From JBIOHP01 sp044449065 (GTDB lineage: Bacteria; Bacteroidota; Ignavibacteria; UBA10030; SZUA-254): a stretch of 64,000 nucleotides of DNA. Both the position numbers and the translations under genes were made by a program. This document shows, one piece after another, positions 25,945-35,862 of this stretch. The stretch lies in assembly GCA_044449065.1 (NCBI GenBank), contig JBIOHP010000019.1:6951-70950 (forward strand). The letters run 5' to 3'. Positions within the stretch are counted from its first letter, which is position 1; each line of letters begins with the position of its first letter. The notes under the pieces are model-generated. The model worked only from the letters and a program-made list of their open reading frames with translations. It had not been told where the DNA came from and searched no databases.

Positions 25945-26991
25945 ATGAAAATGAATCAATTTAAGTCTATTCTTTGTGTTTTACTGCTTTCTGCGGCGAT
26001 TACGGAAGTAGGAAATGCTGCTTCTACAGCCAAATATGCAGGAGAGTTTCTCGCTATCGGGGTCGGCGGCAGGGCGCTCGGTCTTGGCGGCGCGTATGCC
26101 GCATTGGCAAATGATGTAACCGCGGGATACTGGAATCCTGCAGGTCTTTCCCGCATCCTCTATCCGCAAATTACGTTGATGCATGATGAGCGTTTCGCCG
26201 GTCTGATCAATTATGATTACGGCGCGGTTGCGCTTCCGGTTGGCGTGAACGCCAGCTTAGCCATCAGCGCGATCCGGCTGGGGGTCGATAATATTCCCAA
26301 TACGCAAAACGCGGGAGTTGACGCCAACGGCAATCCGCTTCCCACATCATCGCTTCAAAATTTCGACAGAGTCGATCCGAATAAAGTGACATATTTTAAT
26401 GCGGCGGATTGGGCTATCTATTTCTCCTACGCGAAGCAAACTTCCTCGCAATTTTCTTACGGCGCGAATTTTAAAATTATCCGCCGCGAGATGGGAACCG
26501 CTTCCGCCACCGGATTGGGATTCGATCTCGGCGCGCAGTATATGGTATCCGATAAATTTGCGCTCGGGGCAAATTTTCAGGATGTCACAACTACGTTAGT
26601 TGCATGGAGCACGGGAACCAACGAGCTTATCTCCCCAACGTTAAAGCTCGGCTCGGCATATTTCATCGATGCATGGGGCGGGAGATTTTCTCCCGCGTTC
26701 GACGTCGACCTCCGATTTGAAAATCGCGCAACGGCTTCCAATGCTCACATCGGCAGACTCAGCGCAGATTTCCATACCGGGTTGGAGTATGATGTTCACA
26801 GTCTTGTCGCTGTCCGGGCGGGACTAAGCGATATCGGTTCGCTGAACCTGGGGACCGGCATCCATCTTCCGAAATTCGATATCGATTATTCGTTTGCAAA
26901 ATTCGACGGCACCGAAAATCTTGGAAACACCCACCGCATTTCGTTAACGTTTACGCTGGAAGCAGAACAATTTCTCCGGAGTTCGCAGTAA
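25945..26991 (+). CDS. PorV/PorQ family (UPF0164) outer membrane protein
   Basis: From the ATG at 25945 the protein has 348 residues with a signal peptide (SILCVLLLSAAITEVGNAAS region). The start of the mature part, EFLAIGVGGRALGLGGAYAALANDVTAGYWNPAGLS (core GGRALGLGGAYAA at about 40-52), is the hallmark of PorV/PorQ-type FadL-like barrels of this phylum; PorV shuttles type IX secretion cargo to the cell surface. Several paralogues usually exist per genome, so this one need not be PorV itself. A TTG at 25924 in frame adds seven residues and is less likely. Confidence 0.85.
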   Translation: MKMNQFKSILCVLLLSAAITEVGNAASTAKYAGEFLAIGVGGRALGLGGAYAALANDVTAGYWNPAGLSRILYPQITLMHDERFAGLINYDYGAVALPVGVNASLAISAIRLGVDNIPNTQNAGVDANGNPLPTSSLQNFDRVDPNKVTYFNAADWAIYFSYAKQTSSQFSYGANFKIIRREMGTASATGLGFDLGAQYMVSDKFALGANFQDVTTTLVAWSTGTNELISPTLKLGSAYFIDAWGGRFSPAFDVDLRFENRATASNAHIGRLSADFHTGLEYDVHSLVAVRAGLSDIGSLNLGTGIHLPKFDIDYSFAKFDGTENLGNTHRISLTFTLEAEQFLRSSQ

Positions 26992-26994
26992 CGA

Positions 26995-27552
26995 GTGCGA
27001 CCGCTTCTTAGCTCCGTTTTTCTCATTTTCTTACTCTCGTCCTGTTCGACGACGTATCTTCCCTATTCGTATCATTATCCCCTCCGGAGAGAAGCATTTC
27101 TTTCACGCGACAGCAGTTTTGCAGGACTGATACCGGAGGGCTGGTTTTATTCATCCGAAGATACGCTCGCACCGTCGGCAATCGCATGGATAGTGAAGGA
27201 TGATTTTTCAGCGACGCTTTCCGTGCAGGAACTCCATCTCGACCAGCTAACTAAAACCCGGGTAGATAAGGAAGGGCTTGAACTCCTTGCAAACATCAGC
27301 CTATCATCACAAGATGAAAGTCATTCCGTACTTAATGATGAGCACAAACCCAGGAAGTTTAAAATGCGCGGCAGAGAATTTTGCGGTTACGAATTAACCG
27401 GACAGAATCTCTCTAAAAGAGTTGTTGTATTCTCAGTGAACGGGAGATATTATGAATGTATCGCTATGCCGGTGAAAGGTGCGCCGCAGCATGAGGAGAT
27501 CTCGAACATGTTTACCGCGCAGCAAGCTTTTTTATATTCGCTGACGTTTTAA
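26995..27552 (+). CDS. hypothetical lipoprotein
   Basis: A 185-residue protein with a GTG start three bases after the PorV-like gene stop, so it is probably translated from the same message. It has a lipoprotein signal (LLSSVFLIFLLSSC, with Cys17 the lipidation site) followed by a polar domain containing PEGWFYSSEDTLAPS and GREFCGYELTG. I do not recognise a family. The context suggests an outer-membrane-associated companion of the PorV-like protein. Confidence 0.75.
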   Translation: MRPLLSSVFLIFLLSSCSTTYLPYSYHYPLRREAFLSRDSSFAGLIPEGWFYSSEDTLAPSAIAWIVKDDFSATLSVQELHLDQLTKTRVDKEGLELLANISLSSQDESHSVLNDEHKPRKFKMRGREFCGYELTGQNLSKRVVVFSVNGRYYECIAMPVKGAPQHEEISNMFTAQQAFLYSLTF

Positions 27553-27556
27553 TTCA

Positions 27557-29776
27557 TCACTTCGAAGTGAGTTTGAAAACGCCATCCCAATTTTCCGGGG
27601 GCGGCGCCATCTGGTAAAGGCGCGAACGTTCAATATAGATTTGTGCGGGATAATCTCCCGGCCGTAATGTAAGAGACTGTTCGAAGGAGGATATTGCCTC
27701 TTCCCACTTTTGCTGCCGGTGCAGTTGCAATCCATTATGATAGAGCTGCAGGAATTTTGTAACTTCAGGCGCAATACCATTTTCGGTGAGTCCGAAGAGT
27801 TCATAGACCTTCACCGGCTCGGTCTTTCCAACCACAACAAGCATATCAAGCTCACGCGCTATCACATGTGATTTTATTTCCTCGTACGTCGCTTGACCCA
27901 TCATGATCGATGATTTGTATTGTTTGTTCGCTCCCTCAAGCCGCGAAGCGAGGTTCACGTTATCCCCGATGACGGTGTAGTCGAAACGGCCGGCGCCCCC
28001 CATATTCCCGACAAGCATATCCCCTGTGTTGAGTCCGATCCGAACGTACAGATCGGGTTTTCCCTCTTTCTTCCAGCGTTCGCGGATGAGGACTAATTCT
28101 TCCTGCATTTTTAGAGAAGCTTTGCAAGCACGCAGAGCATGATCGGGCTGTTCGATGGGAGCGCCCCAAAATGCCATGATGGCGTCCCCCTCAAATTTAT
28201 CAAGAGTGCCTCCGTGAGCGAAGATTATTTCCGTCATTGCGCTGAGATATTCGTTGAGAAGCGCTACAAGATTTTCAGGACTTAATTTTTCAGAAAGAGA
28301 CGTGAAACTCGCAATGTCGCTGAAGAACACCGTTAATTTTTTCCGCTCGCCGCCCAACCTGAGTGAATCCGGATTTTCCACAAGCTGGTTGACTACTGCC
28401 GGATTCAGATATTGCGTGAACATATTCTTGATAAGATTCTTCTGTCTCCTCTCAATTAGATAATTATAGACCGTTGCGCCGAGATATCCCAAGCCGACAG
28501 CGTACATCGGATTCGTCACGATGGTGACATAATTGGATCCCTCGAAGAGATGCAACGAAACGTATATAATCGCTCCCCACTCTGCGAACACAAATCCGAC
28601 GCCGATGATTTCATTGATTGCATGGTAACGCATCTTCGCATGCTTTATTATAGATACGACTGAAAACGTTAAACCCGTCAGGAGAAAAATGAATACTGTA
28701 TCGATCCACTTTGGCTCCCTGGTCAGAAAATTATTGTCGAGAACGTTCTCAATAACGTTGGCATGAATTTCGACCCCGTACATGAGATTGTCGCCCACCC
28801 GTTTTCCCAGACCGATTGGAACAGGAAAAAGATCGTGATCCTCAGGCATCGTTGAACCAATCAGAACGATCTTGTTCTTAAAATATCCGCTTTGCAAATA
28901 CCCAGGGATATCCGGATCGTCAAACGTATTTACGTCAGCGCCGATATTTTTTTCATCCACCGTTTGAAAAGAACTGTCGTCGATAACGTCGGAAAATGGG
29001 ATATGTTTAAACGTGTTATTGGGACCATAATAGTTCACATAGATCGTTGCATCATCCGCTTTGGGGATATGTTTGCCCATATACAGAAATTCCCCCGGGA
29101 GATCTTCTGCTGTAACCGATGGGGGCTGATGATAGACTTTGTTTAATACTGCAAATGATAGCGTGGGAAAACGATCTTGCCGTTCCATCTCCCCCGCGTT
29201 GCGTGTTGCCACAATCGGGGTATATCTTCGAAGGAGTCCATCCTCATCGTGAGGTACATACACAATTCCGATAGAGCTATCTGCTCCATAAAATATATTG
29301 CCATAATCTTTTTCCTGGATGGAATATATTTCCGAGGCGATTTCTGTTTTTCCGGCAAGGGCGAGGATTTTTGTTTCCCGTATTGCCTCGATCATCTCTT
29401 GATCGGATTTTGGGTTGTTTGCATCGGGTTGATCGAATGTAACATCGATCCCGACTCCAAGGGCTCCGGCGCGTTTAAGATTACGCAGCACGTGAGCATA
29501 ATACCAATGGGGCCATGGAAACCGATCGGGCAGCGCTTTGATGGATGATTCGGAGATATCGAGGATGATGACCTTGAGGGATTCCGGCGGAATAGTTGTT
29601 GTTCCGCGACGCTGGAAACGCATATCGAGAGTGGAATATTCCAGCTTTTTAAGAGGAGTTACAGTGAAAAAAACGTCCTGGGTGAGGAGAACAATAAAGA
29701 GAGCCAGGGCGAGTATGATTCCCCCCTGGTTCAGCAATTCACGCGGATTTCTTTTTTTCTTTGAATGTGTTTTCAA
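27557..29776 (-). CDS. CHASE2-domain class III adenylate cyclase
   Basis: A 739-residue membrane protein. One N-terminal transmembrane helix (19-33) precedes a CHASE2 extracytoplasmic sensor (~45-345, with LKVIILDISESSI and VLIGSTMPEDHDLFPVP core), three membrane helices (~358-440), and a class III cyclase domain (~476-660). Metal-binding Asp487 (FFSDIASF) and Asp531 (FEGDAIMAF), adenine-selecting Lys527 and Thr601, and transition-state Asn608/Arg612 (NVNLASRLE) are all present, so it should make cAMP. A single TPR-like stretch follows. It is the last gene of a minus-strand operon with FecR and a large outer membrane protein. Confidence 0.92.
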   Translation of the reverse strand: MKTHSKKKRNPRELLNQGGIILALALFIVLLTQDVFFTVTPLKKLEYSTLDMRFQRRGTTTIPPESLKVIILDISESSIKALPDRFPWPHWYYAHVLRNLKRAGALGVGIDVTFDQPDANNPKSDQEMIEAIRETKILALAGKTEIASEIYSIQEKDYGNIFYGADSSIGIVYVPHDEDGLLRRYTPIVATRNAGEMERQDRFPTLSFAVLNKVYHQPPSVTAEDLPGEFLYMGKHIPKADDATIYVNYYGPNNTFKHIPFSDVIDDSSFQTVDEKNIGADVNTFDDPDIPGYLQSGYFKNKIVLIGSTMPEDHDLFPVPIGLGKRVGDNLMYGVEIHANVIENVLDNNFLTREPKWIDTVFIFLLTGLTFSVVSIIKHAKMRYHAINEIIGVGFVFAEWGAIIYVSLHLFEGSNYVTIVTNPMYAVGLGYLGATVYNYLIERRQKNLIKNMFTQYLNPAVVNQLVENPDSLRLGGERKKLTVFFSDIASFTSLSEKLSPENLVALLNEYLSAMTEIIFAHGGTLDKFEGDAIMAFWGAPIEQPDHALRACKASLKMQEELVLIRERWKKEGKPDLYVRIGLNTGDMLVGNMGGAGRFDYTVIGDNVNLASRLEGANKQYKSSIMMGQATYEEIKSHVIARELDMLVVVGKTEPVKVYELFGLTENGIAPEVTKFLQLYHNGLQLHRQQKWEEAISSFEQSLTLRPGDYPAQIYIERSRLYQMAPPPENWDGVFKLTSK

Positions 29777-29808
29777 TGCCGGCCGCGCGTTAACATGCTC
29801 TCTTCATC

Positions 29809-32346
29809 TTACATATTGTATTTTAACATCAAACTCCATATGGTATCGGTGGAAAGCCCCGGATTCTGCAACAAGCTTAAATCAGTCGTCACGATGACAT
29901 TTTTCATAATGAGGTAATCTGCTGCGGCATTCCAGAGAGTACGCTTGAAATCGCCGAATGTGGGACCAAGCATTCCGCTGACGTGGAGTTTATTTTCCAT
30001 AAACGCATAGCGGGCGCTGAGCAACAATGTCGTATAATTATAATCCATGCTTGTTGCGGGTGTTAATGGTCCCAAGGGATTGGGAATTGGGTTGGTATTC
30101 ATATTTTCCGTTAATCCCACAGAGGTCTGGAGCGGGGAATTCCACGTTGTTGTGATTGATGTTGAGATCATTGTGCTTTTTGTGTTCAACTGTTGAAGCG
30201 TCTTATCATCGCGGGCTGAGGTGCTGACGCTCAGGGACAGGTTGTGCCGGTATCCGCCGGTGTTGAGATCATATCCGATTTGAACGAAGTAACGGTTGGT
30301 GACGTCTTCAACCGCGCTTCTTAATTTGGTGCTGTCCTGCGTTATTTGTTCCGATCGCATGGTATCAATCGTGCCGTCGATATGATGCAATCCTGTCGTA
30401 TCGACGACTGTTGAAACTAATCCGTTCGAGCTGGAATTTCTTCCATATCCGAGCGTGAAATTCGGAAAATTGATCCGGGGAAAATATGAAATTGTCGAAT
30501 TAAAGTTCGAAAAATCAGTGGTTGCGATCTTGCTCTGATCAAGGTTGTCCTGGAGTTGTTCAATACTTGCCGAGATGAATAATTGGTTCTGCATCAATCT
30601 GACCCGGTCGTATAAATTTATCCCTTTTACGTCATTACGGAGATAAGTTTGACCGAAGGAGGCGTACTGGCTGCCCCGGAAAATATACCCGCCCTTAAAG
30701 AAATTATTGAAATAATTTAAGGATAACGCTGCTTCTCCCGCCATGATAGAGGATATTTTATCAACGGATAACGGTACGACATTTTGATTAACCGTGATGT
30801 AGGGGCTGATTTTATCGCGGATGTTCTTCAGATCCTGCCGCTTCTTTGAAGAATCGGGACCGACATTCAACGAATCGATCTGCTCGTCGGTAAGGGTTCC
30901 GGGAGAGATGTCGTTGTTGCGTACACTCGCTGCTCCCTGGGCTGTGATAAGAAAATTCCTGTGATCCGCAGCGATGGTGATATCGGATCCGAGAGCAAGA
31001 TTTTCCTGCGGTTTGATTCCGTAGAGGATCGAGCCCATATCATCGATTGATTTGAGGTAGCTGAAGCCCCACTGGAATGTATTTGCGCTTCCGAAACTCG
31101 GCCTGATGGCGGTTAGGGTGCGTTTAAATGTGCCATAACTGTATTTCGCCCAGATGCTGTCGTTGGAATTATATCGACCGTACGCTGCTAATGAATCGAG
31201 AGCTCGTACGCTGTCGAATTTGGATTTTTGGAAGGTCAAAAGAGTATCTCCCTCAATTTTTCGTACGATTTCTCCCTGCGCATAATCGAGATTGAAGAAG
31301 CCGAGCGCGAGATTCGCCGTAACGCCGCGGACCCGTTTGCCATTCATGATCAAACTTGGGAACACAGGGTATGCATCGCCGTACGAACCCTTCAACCAGG
31401 GAGTTTTGGCTTCAATAAGAAATCGGTTCTGCGGTTGACGATTATCTTTATCCTCGTTGGTAACGTACGCTCTGCCATCCAACTGGAGGACGCCATATTC
31501 GGCATTGGCGTTAATACCGCCGCGATTATATGGGGTCGATACATTTTGAAGATTTTCATTCCGCGTCTCGGCTTGTCCAGAAAATGAATACCTGAACGCC
31601 GTTTCAGCTTTTTCTGCCGCTGCAGCGCTTTGTTGTGTAAATGATTGATTTGTCCGGTAAAAGAATAAACCGTCCTTTTGAAACAGCTCCACCTGTACGT
31701 TATGCGGACCATCCTGCAACGGCGGCTCTATATTCTCAGGGACAAGCGTGATTAAATCTTCTGAAATAACTGCGTACTTGGTCACATCCCGGTTGTCTAT
31801 TATCAGCTTGGTTTTTTTTCTGTCAACAGTTGAATCGACTGAGTAAAGAGAAATGGATATGAGCAGATCCTCAATCCGAACGCTTTCTCCGGGATCCGGG
31901 CTGAGGAAAATGACGGTTTTATTTCCACCTGTGCCGGCTCCCTCCACCTGCACGCGCAATGGATTTGATTCAGGATTATCCGTCGGAAAGGTGTACGTTA
32001 CAATACTGTCCCTTCCCTGCATTTTCAGAATGAAGTAGAATTCAATTTGCGTGGGGACGACTTCTGTTCCCGGGATTGTGGCGGAAGCGGTGTTCCCCGT
32101 GAGCGACCCTTCGAGTTGTTTGAAATCATTTGAACCGAATGTTTTATATGCAAGGAGGACCTGGCTCACTTTTGCGGTGTTGGTGAGTTCCGCCGAAATC
32201 GTCAGCGGCTGGCCTTCGATTCCCGCTTCTGCATGGTATGAAAGCACCTGATCGCTTACCTGGGCAAACGCTGCGGTGGTGATGAGCAGAAAGCATATTA
32301 CGGATAAAAATGTCCGCTCATTATAATAACCCGATGAAGTCATCAT
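29809..32346 (-). CDS. large outer membrane protein of unknown family
   Basis: An 845-residue exported protein with a signal peptide (LSVICFLLITTAAFAQ, residues 14-29). Residues ~35-235 look like Ig-type or surface-adhesion beta domains (AEAGIEGQPLTISAELTNT, PGESVRIEDLLISISLYS core); the remaining ~600 residues alternate short beta strands such as ANLALGFFNLDYAQG, KISPYITVN and TLLLSARYAFM and end in a hydrophobic LMLKYNM, the pattern of an outer membrane barrel. No named family recognised. The gene sits 32 bases upstream of the CHASE2 cyclase. Confidence 0.75.
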   Translation of the reverse strand: MMTSSGYYNERTFLSVICFLLITTAAFAQVSDQVLSYHAEAGIEGQPLTISAELTNTAKVSQVLLAYKTFGSNDFKQLEGSLTGNTASATIPGTEVVPTQIEFYFILKMQGRDSIVTYTFPTDNPESNPLRVQVEGAGTGGNKTVIFLSPDPGESVRIEDLLISISLYSVDSTVDRKKTKLIIDNRDVTKYAVISEDLITLVPENIEPPLQDGPHNVQVELFQKDGLFFYRTNQSFTQQSAAAAEKAETAFRYSFSGQAETRNENLQNVSTPYNRGGINANAEYGVLQLDGRAYVTNEDKDNRQPQNRFLIEAKTPWLKGSYGDAYPVFPSLIMNGKRVRGVTANLALGFFNLDYAQGEIVRKIEGDTLLTFQKSKFDSVRALDSLAAYGRYNSNDSIWAKYSYGTFKRTLTAIRPSFGSANTFQWGFSYLKSIDDMGSILYGIKPQENLALGSDITIAADHRNFLITAQGAASVRNNDISPGTLTDEQIDSLNVGPDSSKKRQDLKNIRDKISPYITVNQNVVPLSVDKISSIMAGEAALSLNYFNNFFKGGYIFRGSQYASFGQTYLRNDVKGINLYDRVRLMQNQLFISASIEQLQDNLDQSKIATTDFSNFNSTISYFPRINFPNFTLGYGRNSSSNGLVSTVVDTTGLHHIDGTIDTMRSEQITQDSTKLRSAVEDVTNRYFVQIGYDLNTGGYRHNLSLSVSTSARDDKTLQQLNTKSTMISTSITTTWNSPLQTSVGLTENMNTNPIPNPLGPLTPATSMDYNYTTLLLSARYAFMENKLHVSGMLGPTFGDFKRTLWNAAADYLIMKNVIVTTDLSLLQNPGLSTDTIWSLMLKYNM

Positions 32347-32400
32347 AGGAGAAAAATCCTGTTAATAGAACTGAATGGAAAAAGGTTTAGAAATATATGA

Positions 32401-32439
32401 AACACCCTGCTTATCCACAAGTGGGATGGCAGGGTGTTT
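32401..32439 (-). promoter_or_regulatory. strong hairpin between the FecR and barrel genes
   Basis: AACACCCTGC (32401-32410) and GCAGGGTGTT (32429-32438) form a perfect 10-bp stem in the 119-base gap of the operon. The minus-strand sequence after it (TTCATATATTTC) is U-rich but not a clean U-tract, so it may be a weak terminator, an attenuator or an mRNA end that lowers expression of the downstream genes. Confidence 0.6.
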
Positions 32440-32465
32440 AGGAAAAAAAACTGGAAACCGACTTA

Positions 32466-33170
32466 TTATCCGTGGTACTTGATGCGGAGTTTCTTTTTAT
32501 TGTTATCCCCATCTTTTAACTCGATATCGAGTTGTTTTATCGTGCCTGCTCCGTGCCCGGCGTTGATTGCATTTCGCGTGGAATCCACTTCACCTGACCG
32601 TGATTTCCGGACAAAGATGCTTCCATCGCTGTGGGATTCACCCGTTTCACCCGCGGCGATATCAACATTTTTATTTGAAAGACTGTTCAACAGGTTCACA
32701 AGGCCTTCAAGAACGACAACCTGATCGCCATCGCTGGAATGGTCCATCACGCCTTTCGTCCCGCGTATGGCGGCGACGGATGTGGGAGAGGAAAACGTGA
32801 ACTTTTCATTCTCTTTTTGCTTCTGGATATCAAAGCTGAATTCACCGTGTGAGATATTCACCGTTTTTGAGAACACGCCCTCCTTCACTTCGCCGAAAAG
32901 TTTTAACTCCGATGACTCCCGCACCCTGAGCATGCTATTATCTTTAAATTTTACGATAGCGATTGACCGCTCGCCGGTTCGAATCTGATCGCCCGAATAA
33001 AGAAAATCGCCTTTCTTTGCGGTTGCCCAATCAAGGTTTGCCGCTTTCTTGGATACATCGTGAATAACTTTTACCGCAAGGGCGATGGTGTTATCAGGAG
33101 GAGGGATGAAACCTGATACTACTCCTGCGATAAGCGGGCACAAAATGAATAATATAATTTTATGTTTCAT
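32466..33170 (-). CDS. secreted FecR-domain protein
   Basis: A 234-residue protein with a signal peptide (IILFILCPLIAGVVSG). The FecR fold spans about residues 45-165: DFLYSGDQIRTGERSIAIVKFKDNSMLRVRESSEL (core GDQIRTGERSIAIV), then SFDIQKQKENEKFTFSSPTSVAAIRGTKG (core SPTSVAAIRGT). Unlike classical FecR anti-sigma proteins it has no cytoplasmic domain and no sigma factor gene nearby, so it belongs to the soluble FecR-like group. Forty-six bases separate it from the upstream secreted protein gene. Confidence 0.85.
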   Translation of the reverse strand: MKHKIILFILCPLIAGVVSGFIPPPDNTIALAVKVIHDVSKKAANLDWATAKKGDFLYSGDQIRTGERSIAIVKFKDNSMLRVRESSELKLFGEVKEGVFSKTVNISHGEFSFDIQKQKENEKFTFSSPTSVAAIRGTKGVMDHSSDGDQVVVLEGLVNLLNSLSNKNVDIAAGETGESHSDGSIFVRKSRSGEVDSTRNAINAGHGAGTIKQLDIELKDGDNNKKKLRIKYHG

Positions 33171-33216
33171 GACGGTATTCTTCCTAATTTCGTTAGAGTG
33201 TCTTTTTCGGGAATTC

Positions 33217-34311
33217 CTACTGGACGATTTGAATCTCTATAATTTTATCGGGATTAGCTTTAAGGTCATTCAAGATTGCCTCGCCATCGGCTGCGCTAAC
33301 GAGCTGACCATCGATATAAAGAAGGCCCGTGGGTTTGAGATTCCCGCTGGAAAGCTGGTTTAATATATCTTCTCCAAGCCCGGTGAGGAAAGACAACGAT
33401 AAATCCGGTGAATTATTATCGGGATTATTGGTATTCTGAACTGTGAATTCCCACAGCTCGCTGGGAACCTGTTGTCCGACTCCGCCGGTGCCGCCGGTTA
33501 ATCCAATGACTTTCCAAACATAAGTTTTTCCACGTTCCAGCGGTCTCGCGCCGACAACGGGATATTGAAATGAAGTTGAACCGCTTGGAAAACCAGGAGC
33601 GCCCGATTGAACTTGTAATTGCGGCACGCCCGACGCTGCATCCTCGCGCGATTGCGATCCCGAACGTTTTTCATACACAAATAATTGAACGTTGCTCCCA
33701 TCGTACCGCCATTGGAATAACGGTAAAACGGTAGGATCCTGTGAATTATCCTGCGGGAGGATCAGATCCATTCGTGAAATATTTTGAAGATTTAAAACGA
33801 CGTCTTTGGTAGCAGATACTCCTGCAACATCCTGATCGGATATCATGAGATGAAAGGTATACGTTCCTGCCGGTAATTTTCCGATTCCCAAAGCGAGGTT
33901 CTGGAGTTTATCTTTAGCGTCCTGGTTGAAATGGAAATCCTGCGTTTTGATATCCGAATTCTTTCCGATATCTAAATTGGTGATGGTTCTCTGGTTATCC
34001 ACTTCGAAGGGATTCGTGAGCAACGATGCGGCAGGATTTGAAAGATTAGTCCCGTCGGCAAGAATGATATCGATTTCAGCAGATAGCTGAACGTGAGGAT
34101 GAGAGCCCGGATAATTGATATTGATCGTAAAAAACCAATTATTGCTCCCGAACGTCTTAAAATCCAGATCGCCAATCGGTAGCGAAGTAAGTGGCGCATT
34201 GCTCACATCAACATTCAGTTGTCCAACCGAGGTCGACCGTAATGACAGGATCAACAATGGCATCAGCCAAAAAGCTGCGATTGATATATATTTCTTGCAA
34301 CTATGATTCAT
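33217..34311 (-). CDS. hypothetical secreted protein, first gene of the FecR/CHASE2 operon
   Basis: From the ATG at 34311 (AAGGA box upstream) the protein has 364 residues; an in-frame start at 34350 would add 13. A signal peptide (FWLMPLLILSLRSTSVG) is followed by a beta-rich body: an N-terminal domain to ~190 ending in LMISDQDVAG, then a fibronectin-like segment with LPLFQWRYDGSNVQLFVYE and GKTYVWKVIGLTGG, and a C-terminal region ILNQLSSGNLKPTGLLYIDG. No family recognised. Position and export suggest it works with the FecR protein and the barrel at the envelope. Confidence 0.75.
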   Translation of the reverse strand: MNHSCKKYISIAAFWLMPLLILSLRSTSVGQLNVDVSNAPLTSLPIGDLDFKTFGSNNWFFTININYPGSHPHVQLSAEIDIILADGTNLSNPAASLLTNPFEVDNQRTITNLDIGKNSDIKTQDFHFNQDAKDKLQNLALGIGKLPAGTYTFHLMISDQDVAGVSATKDVVLNLQNISRMDLILPQDNSQDPTVLPLFQWRYDGSNVQLFVYEKRSGSQSREDAASGVPQLQVQSGAPGFPSGSTSFQYPVVGARPLERGKTYVWKVIGLTGGTGGVGQQVPSELWEFTVQNTNNPDNNSPDLSLSFLTGLGEDILNQLSSGNLKPTGLLYIDGQLVSAADGEAILNDLKANPDKIIEIQIVQ

Positions 34312-34439
34312 AATGAATTCCTTAATGGATAACGAAATGAATAAACCCAAAACTATAACAATATACGAATCTTAGCGACTTTTTCAATCGATATTGAATA
34401 AAAATTATGCTTGCGATCACACTAATTCTGTGTCCGTCA

Positions 34440-35756
34440 TCAAAAGTGCACTATATCATTATAAATGACAACTGCCATTAATGCGAGAATTAACAGGAAT
34501 CCTGCCTGCTGGATGATGATTTTAGCCCGATTCGGGATTTCTTTACGGAAAATCGATTCAATCAGCATTATCGTCAAATGCCCGCCATCCAGCGCCGGGA
34601 AGGGCAATATATTGATCGTTGCCAGCGCCATGCTTAAATTTGCAAGGAAATAGATATAACTCAACAGACCGTATGATGCGCTTTCTGTAGCATATTGAGC
34701 GATTTTAATCGGTCCTCCAAATGAATCTTTGAACGCCAATTTCCCCACGATAATCTGTTTAATAGAAACGAAAAACAAAACGGGCGCCTGAATGACTTCA
34801 TTCAACCCCTCGGGAAATGCCTGTACTATAGAATAATCGATATGTTTGGACGGTCCGGTATATTTATTCTGGATACGAATACCGATTCTACCGCTCTCGT
34901 TCGGTGTTATCATCCCTGACTGCACGGCGTCCCCGCGCTTCCATGTTATTTTTACGGGCGTGTTGGCGTGTGATTGTATAATCTTAATAACATTGAGATC
35001 GAGCGTTACAGTGGTATCATTGAGGGCAATGATATAATCGCCGGTCTGCAGCCCGAATTTCTCCGCCGGCTTTCCCGGTTCCAGAGAATACACCATCGGG
35101 ACAAGAGGACCACCAAGCATGCCTAACAATTGCGGCTGGGTATCCGAGATGTTTTTTCGCGGAATGAAATATTCCTTTTCAATTCCATTATGTTCAGCCC
35201 TGATCGTGATGTCGTTGCCGATGTTTTCAAGATAGATCGTGTTGAGGATTTCTTCCCAGTACGATATTTTCTTGCCGTTGATGGAAATAATTTTATCGCC
35301 CGGCATAATGCCCGCTATCTTCGCCGCGCTGCTATCAACAACATATCCTACGGTGGTTGTCAGGTTGATTTGCTTTCCCTGCGAATAATGCACATACCAG
35401 AAAATAAGCAAGGCGAGGAGGACATTCATCAGCACGCCCGCCGAGATAACGAGCACTCGCGCTGCAAGCGGTTTGGAGCGGAACTCCCATGGCTGCGGCT
35501 CGTTTTTAAGATACTCGGTATCGAAACTCTCATCCACCATGCCGGCGATTTTCACGTAACCGCCGATCGGAATCCATGAAATGCAGTAATCGGTGTCGCC
35601 AATTTTTTTGCCGAACGCACGCGGAGGGAATCCGAGTGAAAATCGATCCACTTTCATTCCCATTAATTTCGCCGCGAGGAAATGCCCCAGCTCATGAATG
35701 AACACCAGGATCCCCAGTGTGAGTACGGCATAAAATGTCATTGTTAACGCTTGCAT
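34440..35756 (-). CDS. rseP: RseP-like site-2 zinc metalloprotease
   Basis: A 438-residue intramembrane protease. The zinc site HELGHFLAAK is in the first membrane helix (~21-30), and the third ligand lies in NILPFPALDGGHL near residue 400. Two PDZ domains occupy the centre (VGYVVDSSAAKIAGIMPGDKI and VYSLEPGKPAEKFGLQTGDYI; cores AAKIAGIMPGDKI and PAEKFGLQTGDYI). Family role: cleavage of transmembrane anti-sigma factors or signal peptides. It follows dxr by 106 bases, a common pairing. Confidence 0.95.
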   Translation of the reverse strand: MQALTMTFYAVLTLGILVFIHELGHFLAAKLMGMKVDRFSLGFPPRAFGKKIGDTDYCISWIPIGGYVKIAGMVDESFDTEYLKNEPQPWEFRSKPLAARVLVISAGVLMNVLLALLIFWYVHYSQGKQINLTTTVGYVVDSSAAKIAGIMPGDKIISINGKKISYWEEILNTIYLENIGNDITIRAEHNGIEKEYFIPRKNISDTQPQLLGMLGGPLVPMVYSLEPGKPAEKFGLQTGDYIIALNDTTVTLDLNVIKIIQSHANTPVKITWKRGDAVQSGMITPNESGRIGIRIQNKYTGPSKHIDYSIVQAFPEGLNEVIQAPVLFFVSIKQIIVGKLAFKDSFGGPIKIAQYATESASYGLLSYIYFLANLSMALATINILPFPALDGGHLTIMLIESIFRKEIPNRAKIIIQQAGFLLILALMAVVIYNDIVHF

Positions 35757-35862
35757 GAATTCCTTTCTCTGTTACTAAATTCCGGAAAATACTTCATTAT
35801 TCATCGCGCATGCAGCAGGCACGGGTAAGAATTTTGCCGGTTTCATTCAATCCGATTATCAA

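Noticed and set aside
32980..33000. GGTTCGAATC-like T-loop sequence suggesting a tRNA
   Set aside because: It is inside the FecR coding sequence and no acceptor or anticodon stem can be drawn around it.
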